DNA of 64,000 nt. It comes from UTCFX2 sp963726375. GTDB taxonomy: Bacteria; Chloroflexota; Anaerolineae; Anaerolineales; UBA4823. A program made the translations under genes and the position numbers. Position 1 is the stretch's first letter. Each line of letters starts with the position of its first letter. The stretch is taken from positions 1 to 64,000 of the forward strand of contig CAVSCE010000012.1 in assembly GCA_963726375.1 (NCBI GenBank), given 5' to 3'. Positions 51,857 through 59,823 of the stretch are shown here, piece after piece. The notes beneath the pieces are model-generated. The model ran no database searches. It worked only from the letters and a program-made list of their open reading frames with translations, and was not told the origin of the DNA.

Positions 51857-52800
51857 GGCAGGGTGGCAAGGCCCTCCTGCGGAGGGCAGGTCCACCTGCG
51901 GATGGCAGGCCCACGTCGACTCGTGTTGAGATTGTAAGAAGGTTCGGCGACCTTCTTTCTGGACGGCAGGCCATCCTTGCGGATGCGGCGGGTCAACGAC
52001 CCGCCCTACAATTGGCAGGCCTTCGTCGACTTGGGTTGAGATTGTAAGAAGGTTCGGCGACCTTCTTTCTGGACGGCAGGCCGTTGAAGCTGCGGAGGCT
52101 CTCCGGCGGTTGAAACCGCATCAACGCGTGCGAAGTCGACCTTCCCTGCGGAGGGCAGGCCTTCGTCGACTTGGATTAGACTGTGAATGTTGGCAGGGAA
52201 CCTGGCGTTCTAAAACCGCAGACGCGTGCGAAGTCGACCCTACTTGCGGAGGGCAGGCCTTCTCTGACGGCGGTGCCGTGAATGCTGCAGGAACCTGGCG
52301 GTTGAAACCGCATCAACGTGTGCGAAGTCGACCTTCCCTGCGGAGGGCAGGCCTTCGTTGACTCGTGATGCCTGTGAATGCTGGCAGGGAACCTGGCGGT
52401 TGAAACCGCAGCAACGCGTGCGAAGTCGACCCTCCCTGCGGAGGGCAGGCCTTCGTCGCCTCGGGTTGAGATTGGAAGTTGGTTCGGCGACCTTCTTTTG
52501 CGGAGGGCAGTCCATCCCAGCGGGGGGCTCTCCGGCGGTTGAAACCGCAGCAACAACGTGCGAAGTCGACCTTCGTCGAACTCGTATTGAGATTGTAAGA
52601 TGGTTCGGCGACCTTCTTTTGCGGAGGGCAAGCCATCCTTGCGGATGCGGCGGGTCAACGATCCGCCCTACAATTGGCAGGCCATCCCTTCGGACGGCAG
52701 GCTGTTGAAGCTGCGGAGGGGCCCTCCCTGCGGAGGGCAGGCCCACGCTGCGAGTGATGCTACCTCAGCAACCTTTTCCCTCCATCTGCGTACTCTATTC
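51857..52800. repeat. hairpin-repeat mosaic D, about 0.9 kb
   Basis: The whole interval is a mosaic of short palindromes in changing order: GAAGGT-CGCC-type units around GGTTCGGCGACC, GCGGTTGAAACCGC, CGAAGTCGAC, GCGGGTCAACGACCCGC, and GCCCTCC-CTGC-GGAGGGC. A composite unit of about 80 bases (AACCTGGCGGTTGAAACCGC, then CGAAGTCGAC, then the CCCTCC hairpin) recurs at least four times between 52090 and 52480. A CTCGTGTTGAGATTGTAAGA-type unit recurs at least four times. No gene is seen. Confidence 0.8.
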
Positions 52801-52813
52801 AGGAGAGTGTGCT

Positions 52814-54229
52814 ATGAAACCAAATCAACAATTCCAATTCTTGAAATTCGGCGCGGCAGTGCTGCTGTGCGCGATGTTCGTCTTCAGCCTGAGCGGGACG
52901 GCGCAGGCGGTGGAGCTGGTCAGCGGGAGCAGCCTGCCGGCGGGCGAGACGGTCGACGACGACGTGGTGATCAGCGGGGAAAACGTGGTCATCGACGGGG
53001 ACGTCAACGGCAACCTGATCGCGTTCGGCAACACGGTCACGATCAACGGCGAGGTCAGCGGCGACATCATCGCCTTCGGGAGCTGGGTGATCGTCAACGG
53101 GAAGGTTTCCGGAAACGTCTTCTCGGGGGCGCAGACGATCGAGGTGAACGGCGAGGTGGCGGGCAGCCTGTTCGGCGGATCGGCTTCGCTGGAGCTCGGT
53201 CCGGAGGCGAAGCTGGGAAGCAACGTCTATTCCGGCAGCTACAACCTGGAAGCCCAGAAAGGCTCCACGATCGAGAGGGACCTGGCGGCAGGCGCTTACC
53301 AGGTGTTTCTCGACGGCGAGATCGGGCGGGACGCCAGGGTCGGCGCGGCGGCGCTCGAGCTGAACGGGAGCGTGGGCCGCGACCTGATCGCGTCCGTGGA
53401 GGCCCCGGGCGCGAGGTCATTCATGCCGTTCCAGCTATTCCCGAAGCAGCCGAACGCGCCAGTGATGCCAGAGCCGGCTGACCCCGGGCTGCGGATCGGA
53501 CCTGAAGCCAGCATCGGCGGCGAGCTGATCTACACGAGCCCTGCCAGCCAGGAGGCCGCGATCCAGGCGACGCCGGCGGGCGGGGTGGTGTACCAGACCC
53601 CCGTCCCCAAAGAGACGACCAGACCGGAAGAGGCGCCGAAGCAAAAACCGGCGGGGTTTGGACTGCTGGGCTGGCTGTTCAAGCTGGTGCGTGAGATCAT
53701 CGGCTGCTGATGGTCTTCGGCAGCCTGGCGATCTGGCTGGTCTACCCGCACTTCAAGCGCGCTGCGGACCAGATCGGCCTCAAACCGCTGCCTTCGATGG
53801 GCGTGGGGTTTATCGCACTGGTCGTGGGCTACGCGGGCTTCTTCGCGGCGGCAGGACTGCTGCTGGCGTTTGTGATCCTGTTTGCGATCGTGACGCTGGG
53901 CGGGATCTCGGGGACGCTGTTCGGGGTGGGCTTCTCGGCGCTGGCGCTGGCATTTGCGGTGTTCAGCTTCCTGGTCGCGTTCGGCTCGAAGCTGGTCTTC
54001 GCGCTGTTTTTGGGGCAGAAGCTGCTGCGCAACGCCTCGCCTGAATTGAAGGGCGCCAGGTACGGCGCGCTCGGCGCTGGGCGTGCTGATCTATGCGCTG
54101 GCGCATTCGATCCCGTTCGTGGGCTGGCTGGTGGCGTTCTTCGTGACGCTGTTCGGGCTGGGGGCGATGTGGTACGCGTACCAGGCCGGGCGAGTGACTG
54201 CTGTTGTGGAAACGGCGCCGGCGGAGTAA
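52814..54229 (+). CDS. exported bactofilin-like (polymer-forming) protein with membrane domain (frameshifted)
   Basis: ATG 52814 follows AGGAGA. After a signal peptide (LLCAMFVFSLSGTAQA) comes a repetitive beta-helix of the polymer-forming cytoskeletal (bactofilin, DUF583) type: VVISGENVVIDGDVNGNLIA, NTVTINGEVSGDIIAFGSWV, IVNGKVSGNVFSGAQTIEVN. It continues to about residue 200, then a Pro-rich linker. A one-base loss near 53705 and another near 54070 break the frame. The corrected C-terminus has about five membrane helices (GVGFIALVVGYAGFFAAAGL; SIPFVGWLVAFFVTLFGLGA), ending at TAA 54229. Total about 470 residues. Known bactofilins are cytoplasmic, so an exported helix tethered by a membrane domain is a distinct variant. 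Confidence 0.8.
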
Positions 54230-54343
54230 GATAGTATCAAACAAAGCACACGGACAGGTCCGCAAAGCACGCGGACAGGCCCGCAAAGACACAGGAGGGC
54301 AGCCTGCTCATCCATGGGAGGGCAAAAACCCACCTGAAGGCTG

Positions 54344-54378
54344 CCCTCACCCCTGCCCCTCTCCCAAAGGAGAGGGGT
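54344..54378. repeat. CCCTCACCCC palindromic repeat, copy 9
   Basis: The palindrome lies in the 174-bp gap before the zinc-ribbon gene, preceded by 'aaagcacacggacaggtccgc' direct repeats (54243-54290). Confidence 0.65.
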
Positions 54379-54403
54379 GATTTGAAGAACTTTGGAGGAA
54401 TCG

Positions 54404-54712
54404 ATGGGCTTAGGATTTGCTGAAGTAATCATCATGCTGTGCTGCGTCGGAATTCCGATCGCGGCGGTCGTCCTGATTTTCTTGCTGTACAGGCGGTCCA
54501 AGAATAAGGAAAAGCGTCCCATTGAAGTTGAGGCGATTGAAGTCGAGGCGAAGGAAGTATTCAGCCCGCCGACACAGGAGGCCGCTCCTGTTCCAGAAGA
54601 GCTGACCCAGGAGCCGCCAAACCTCGGCGGGACGAAGGAATGCCAGTTCTGCTCCGGGGAGATCCGGGAGGAGGACGAAGTCTGCTGGCGGTGCGGGGCG
54701 CCGCAAGGATAG
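54404..54712 (+). CDS. membrane-anchored zinc-ribbon protein
   Basis: ATG 54404 follows GGAGGA. The 102-residue product has one N-terminal membrane helix (EVIIMLCCVGIPIAAVVLIF), a basic stop-transfer RRSKNKEKR, an acidic Pro-rich linker, and a C-terminal zinc ribbon, CQFCSGEIREEDEVCWRCG, with two CxxC pairs. The ribbon would be cytoplasmic. Such proteins often act as small adaptors, but no specific role can be assigned. Confidence 0.75.
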   Translation: MGLGFAEVIIMLCCVGIPIAAVVLIFLLYRRSKNKEKRPIEVEAIEVEAKEVFSPPTQEAAPVPEELTQEPPNLGGTKECQFCSGEIREEDEVCWRCGAPQG

Positions 54713-54721
54713 AACAGCAAA

Positions 54722-54748
54722 CCACCCCTCCTGAATCAGGAGGGGTGG
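54722..54748. terminator. hairpin between convergent genes
   Basis: CCACCCCTCCTGA and TCAGGAGGGGTGG form a perfect 13-bp inverted repeat. On the minus strand it is followed by TTTGCTGTT, so it probably ends the SLC13 gene as well. Confidence 0.65.
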
Positions 54749-54821
54749 GACAAAACCAGAAGCAAAAAAAGAGAGATGAGCATTCAAGCATCCGTCCGAA
54801 GCCAGCCGGTTTCCAGCCCGC

Positions 54822-56228
54822 TTATGAAAACATCCCGATCGAGATCCAGTACGGGACTGCCACCAGCATCGTGATCATCACTGCAATGAAATAGATGATC
54901 CCATACCGGCTGAAGTGGCTGGATTTCCAGCCCTTGCCCGCCATGTTCGATTCGGCGACCAGCGCAAACATGTTTTGATAGCTCAAGAAGAACGCGTTCA
55001 TCGCGATCGCGATCATGGGGATCCAGACCAGCGGATCGATGCCGTAGGCCTGCTCGATTTGCGGCAGGACCGCCGAGAGGATCGCCATGGTAGGGATGAA
55101 AATGGCGACGTCGACGAACCTCCACAGGAACATGGCGATCAAGGTGGCATAGACAAACAGCCAGGGATTGCCGGCGACCGGCGCGAGCGCTGCGACCACG
55201 ATCGAGGCGATCCATTCCGCGATCCCGGCTTCTTTGAAAACCGCCGCGAAACCCATGGCGGTGCCGATGAAGAGCACCAGGTCCCAGTTGATCCCGGTGC
55301 TGACCTCCCTTGAATTGATCAATCCAAAGGCTGCCAGCAGGAACAAAGCGATCAGACAGGTGGCTGGATCGGGGATATGGTGGAGCGATGCGGTCGCAAA
55401 CATCAGGAACGCCCCGGCTAAAACGGCCGCGGTGACTTTTTCTGGTTTCGTGACCGGACCGAGCTTTTCATATTCTTCGATGAAGACGTCTCTGGAGAGG
55501 CTTAAGGGTTCGGAAGGTTTGAAGGCGAAATAACCGGCGAAGGCGGTCAGGACGGTGATGATCGCTATCGGCAGCAGGGAAACCATCGCCCAGTCGGAGA
55601 ACGAGATCGGGCCGAGCCCCGGGACCGCCGAGAAGAAGCCATTCAGGATGGGGCCGGTGAGCGAGCCCGTCAGCCAGGCGGTCCCCGGCATGAGCGCCAT
55701 GAACCAGGCCGTGATCAGGATCAGCGACCTGCCCCTGGAGCCTTCCGGCAAATTCAAGCTATTGACGCAGGACAAAGCGATCGGGGTGATGAGCACGACT
55801 TTCACCGTGATGGAAGGCGTCAGCATGGACAAGACGATCCCGACGAGCGCCCAGGTGAACAGCAGACCGGGATAGGTGAGGCGGGTTTTTTTCATGCCGT
55901 AATAGGCGATGCGTTTGCCCAACCCTGTTTTTGCCAGAACGAAACCGAAGAAGAGCGCCGGGATCAGCACCCAGACCGCAGATCCGACGAACCCGGAAAA
56001 GATCGCGGCAGGGGATATCCCGATGATCAGCATCGAGGCGATGAACAAGGCGCCGCCGATCGAATAGGGGATACCGAGCGGCTTGAAGATCCACAGCCCG
56101 ATCGTGATGATGATCATCATCAAGACCAGGTGGCCCTGCTGGTCCAGCTCGAAAGGCCGGGTCAGGCCGACCAGCAATCCCGCGAGGGCAAAAATGGCGA
56201 ATCCAATCAAGCTCAGGTTAATTTTCAA
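54822..56228 (-). CDS. SLC13/DASS family anion permease
   Basis: This intact, very hydrophobic protein of about 468 residues has roughly twelve helices. Family landmarks include LMMIIITIGLWIFKPLGIPY, PSITVKVVLITPIALSC, ITAWFMALMPGTAWLTGSLT, GINWDLVLFIGTAMGFAAVF and a second helical-hairpin half ending YFIAVMITMLVAVPYWISIG. I choose a TTG start at 56228 (MKINLSLIGFA) with GAGG upstream; the frame is open further, but that part is repeat-derived. Members move sulfate, phosphate, di- or tricarboxylates with Na+. The sulfatases in the window make sulfate or sulfonate tempting as substrate, but the sequence does not decide it. Confidence 0.82.
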   Translation of the reverse strand: MKINLSLIGFAIFALAGLLVGLTRPFELDQQGHLVLMMIIITIGLWIFKPLGIPYSIGGALFIASMLIIGISPAAIFSGFVGSAVWVLIPALFFGFVLAKTGLGKRIAYYGMKKTRLTYPGLLFTWALVGIVLSMLTPSITVKVVLITPIALSCVNSLNLPEGSRGRSLILITAWFMALMPGTAWLTGSLTGPILNGFFSAVPGLGPISFSDWAMVSLLPIAIITVLTAFAGYFAFKPSEPLSLSRDVFIEEYEKLGPVTKPEKVTAAVLAGAFLMFATASLHHIPDPATCLIALFLLAAFGLINSREVSTGINWDLVLFIGTAMGFAAVFKEAGIAEWIASIVVAALAPVAGNPWLFVYATLIAMFLWRFVDVAIFIPTMAILSAVLPQIEQAYGIDPLVWIPMIAIAMNAFFLSYQNMFALVAESNMAGKGWKSSHFSRYGIIYFIAVMITMLVAVPYWISIGMFS

Positions 56229-56334
56229 ATGAACCTCGTGAAGTTCTTGTTCGGCTCGTCCTGGCGATAATTTCCCTATTATAAAGAGAATGTCAGCGGC
56301 GAACAGGGAGGAATAAACCGGGGCTGGCGTTAAT

Positions 56335-56370
56335 CCCTCACCCCTGCCCCTCTCCCAAAGGGAGAGGGGG
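56335..56370. repeat. CCCTCACCCC palindromic repeat, copy 10
   Basis: The copy lies between the SLC13 gene and the next plus-strand ORF, in a roughly 300-bp gap with nothing else recognisable. Confidence 0.65.
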
Positions 56371-56534
56371 AAGAAAAGCTGGCATACAATTTGTTTTTGC
56401 TGTTCAAGATAGACTTCGCAGGGGAAACAAAACACCGGCAGCAAATCACCTGTGCCTGCAGCACTGGCGCAGGCAAGACCTTTGTCCAATTTTATAAAAT
56501 GGATCATGAAAAATGTAGCAAAAATGAGGAGATT

Positions 56535-56624
56535 ATGCTAAAGTTAAGTGAGTTCCGCCACAACCTTCATCCTTCTGAAATGAGAATGCTGACAAAATTT
56601 ATTCGACATGGATTTTCGGATTAA
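56535..56624 (+). CDS. possible small protein, 29 residues
   Basis: GAGGAGATT precedes ATG 56535, and the ORF MLKLSEFRHNLHPSEMRMLT... ends at TAA 56624, 63 bases before the next gene. The good ribosome binding site is the only support. It might be a leader peptide or a small basic protein. Confidence 0.3.
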   Translation: MLKLSEFRHNLHPSEMRMLTKFIRHGFSD

Positions 56625-56687
56625 TTCAGTCTTAGAAATGGATTAACCATCGGATAATAGAAAACGAGTCATTGAAGGGAGGAAGGA

Positions 56688-59441
56688 ATGTTCAAAAAAT
56701 CTTTCTCGCTGCGCATCGGACATTCGATGCTGCTGTTGAGTCTGCTGGCATCTCTAACCTTCACACCGGTCGCACTCAAAGCCGCCAGCTTATCGCTTGA
56801 AAGTGTAAACGAACCCAACCTTTTCAAAGACATCAACCTGACCACTGCTGGCAGCGATGGGTCTCGCGGGACTGCAATGGGCAGCAACTATTTTTTCTCC
56901 GCCTGGGAACGTTTGCATGGAAAGGAGCTGTGGAAGAGCGACGGCACATCGGATGGCACCCAGCTGATCAAGGATATCAATCCCGGCTCCGACAATTCAG
57001 ATCCGTACCAGTTTTACAACCTCAACGGCACGCTCTTCTTCTCGGCTGAGGAACCATCTGCGGGGAGAGAGCTGTGGAAAAGTAACGGCACAGAGAGCGG
57101 CACTGGCCCTGGTAAAAGATATCAATTCCAGCGGCGGTTCATACCCAGAATACATGACCAGCATTAACAGCACGCTTTTCTTCGCTGCTAATGACGGGAC
57201 ATCAGGTATTGAGCTATGGAAAAGCGACGGCACCTCAACCGACACAGAGCTGGTCAAAGATATCAACAGCGGCGCAGCTTCTTCATACGCGGAATATCTG
57301 ACGACCGTAAATGCAACCCTCTTTTTCGCAGCCGACGATGGCTCAAACGGGAAGGAGCTTTGGAAGAGTGATCACCCCGACCGGCACTGTTATGGTTAAG
57401 ATTATCAATCCCGGCGGTGGATCGGATCCGCAAAATTTAATCGACATAAATGGAGTGCTCTACTTCATCGCTAATGATGGGACTTCAGGCGCCGAGCTGT
57501 GGAAGAGCGATGGTTCAGAAGGCGGCACGGTGCTGGTCAAAGACATCAACTCCGATCCCGGTTCTGGCTCATATCCATATAGTTTGACACTCTGCAGTGA
57601 TACGCTCTACTTCGCCGCTTATGAAAGTGTGCACGGGACTGAGCTGTGGAAAAGCAACGGCACGGATGCAGGAACCACCATGGTCATGGATATAAATCCC
57701 GGCGACGGTTCGAATCCAGCCTACATGACCGTCATGAACGGTGTGCTTTATTTCCCGGCCAATGACGGAACAAATGGTTATGAACTTTGGAAAACTGACG
57801 GGACAACGGCTGGCACTGTTCTTTTAAAGGATATCAACCCCAGCGATGGATCTAATCCATATGATCAGACCGTCATCAATGAGATCCTATATTTCGCTGC
57901 CAATGATGGGCTTCATGGGGAAGAGCTTTGGAAGAGCGACGGTACAGAGGCCGGTACAGTTTTGGTCAAGGATATCAACCCCGGTTTTGGCTCATATCCG
58001 GAAGGTTTGAAGAATGTCAATGGCGTGCTTTTCTTCCAGGCATGACGATAGAGCGCAGTGGCAACGAGCTTTGGAAGAGCGACGGCATGGAGACCGGGAC
58101 AGTGCTCATCAAAGATATCAATGCCAATACCAGCAGTTCGTCTCCAAATCAAATGGTTGGCCTGGATGAGGAGTTCTTTTCCAGGCAGATGATGGGCTGA
58201 CCGGGATAGAGCTGTGGAAGAGCGATGGCACGCGAACGGCGCCCTCAAGGTCAAGGACATTAACCTGGGGTCCAGAGGGTGGATACCCGGTTTTAATTAC
58301 CAATGTTGAAAGCACGCTGTTTTTCAGGCTGAGTGACGGGGTCTTGGGAACTGAGCTGTGGAAGAGCGATGGAACCGCCTGAGGGCACCGTGCTGGTCAA
58401 GGATATCTATACAGGAGAATACGGCTCATCACCAGACAATTTAACCAGTATGAACGGGGTATTGCTACTTCAGAGCTTCAGATATCCCGCATGGAAATGA
58501 GCTGTGGAGGAGTGACGGTACAGAAGGCGGCACTCAGGATCGTCAAGGATATCTGGCCAGGCAGTACTGGTAGTGGAATACCCAAAATCTGATCAATGTC
58601 AACGGCGTGCTCTTCTTCCAGGCTTCTGAGGAGGTGCATGGCGACGGAGCTTTGGAAGAGCGACGGAACGGAAGCCGGCACCGTGCTGGTCAAGGACATC
58701 CGCCCCGGGAAATGATAATTCCGTAGCCAGCATACTCTGACCAACGTGAATGGAATGCTCTTTTTTAGCAGCCGATAACGACGCCCATGGGTGGGAGTTG
58801 TGGAAAAGCGACGGCAGTGAGGCCGGGACCGCGATGGTGAAGGATATCTCCGGGACTACCGGCGGCTCAGCATCCCGAACAACCTGACCGAGTGTGGACG
58901 GGACACTCTACTTCGTCGCCAATGACGGATCGAATGGGTTTGAGCTGTGGAAGAGCGACGGCACTGCCAGCGGAACCGTGCTGGTGAAGGATATCCATCC
59001 CAGCAGCAATTCAAACCCTGTCAACCTGACCAACGTGAATGGCATACTCTACTTTAAAGCCAATGACGGATCGAATGGGTGTGAGCTGTGGAAGAGCGAC
59101 GGCACTACCGCCGGAACCGTGCTGGTGAAGGATATCCATCCCACGGGGACCTCAGACCCAAAGGATCTGACCAGCGTCGCCGGAATTCTGTACTATTTTG
59201 GAGCCGATAATGGGACGACGGGATCGGAGCTATGGAAGAGTGACGGAACACCAGCTGGCACCATCCTGGTCAAGGACATTAATTCCGGTCAAGCTAAATC
59301 GTTCCTCAGGGAGAATCCTATCAACCCATGTTTTATTGGAAAGATGCCATGTATTTCAGTGCGGATGATGGGCTGCACGGTTTGGAATTTTGGAAGCTTC
59401 CATTCTTTCTAAATCTGTATCTGCCGATCATCCAGCGGTGA
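56688..59441 (+). CDS. exported ELWxxDGT-repeat protein with C-terminal LYLPIIQR (frameshifted)
   Basis: ATG 56688 follows GGAGGAAGGA. A signal peptide (SMLLLSLLASLTFTPVALKA) is followed by about 18 units of roughly 46 residues: GKELWKSDGTSDGTQLIKDI then NPGS... then LNGTLFFSAEE. This is the ELWxxDGT repeat family, thought to form a propeller-like surface protein. At least eight single-base shifts (for example near 57105, 57375, 58040, 58230, 58375, 58480, 58640, 58730, 58890 and 59310) move it between frames. In the corrected last frame the protein reads YFSADDGLHGLEFWKLPFFL and ends NLYLPIIQR at TGA 59441. A strong terminator follows. Confidence 0.82.
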
Positions 59442-59500
59442 TAGAAATATCAAGAAAGACAGGTTCTGGCAGGACAAGAACAAGAGTTCTCGCACGATCG

Positions 59501-59546
59501 ATACAGACCCTCAGGATTTCCACAATCCCTGAGGGTCTGTATTTTA
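59501..59546 (+). terminator. intrinsic terminator after the ELWxxDGT gene
   Basis: ATACAGACCCTCAGG and CCTGAGGGTCTGTAT form a perfect 15-bp stem with a 12-base loop, followed by TTTT. Confidence 0.8.
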
Positions 59547-59823
59547 TACCAACCTGTGGCAGGTGTCGTTCAGGCTGACGAGCACATAATCGCCCCCCAC
59601 GGCCTCGAACACAATGATGGCGCAGGTGTCCTGAAACTAGAATAATGAAGAACAGAACAGTAAACGTACCATGAGACCAGCAGCCGGAGGTACGGAGAAA
59701 CGCTGATACGGCTAAAGATTGGGAATATTCTGAGTATAATTCTTTTTTCCCTTTCATGAAATGAAAATCCATCACCGGGATCAAGCGAGGCTTTGAACCT
59801 TTGATAATAAGGGAGGTATATTA
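59547..59823. other. intergenic region
   Basis: No convincing gene. A short minus-strand peptide, CAIIVFEAVGGDYVLVSLND, can be read at about 59550-59635 and might be a gene remnant. Confidence 0.3.

Noticed and set aside
51857..52800. Possible CRISPR or integron array in the palindrome mosaic
   Set aside because: Intervals between palindromes are themselves repeated rather than unique, spacing is irregular, and no cas or integrase gene is present.
56229..56507. Extended N-terminus of the SLC13 permease
   Set aside because: The extra frame is translated from a CCCTCACCCC palindrome and spacer. The TTG at 56228 starts at the first membrane segment.
56391..56534. 77-residue protein beginning at 56391
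   Set aside because: The upstream half has no ribosome binding site and no family resemblance. Only the short ORF from 56535 has translation signals.
59546..59640. Minus-strand gene encoding CAIIVFEAVGGDYVLVSLND
   Set aside because: Only about 30 coherent residues, with no start, no ribosome binding site and no recognisable family.
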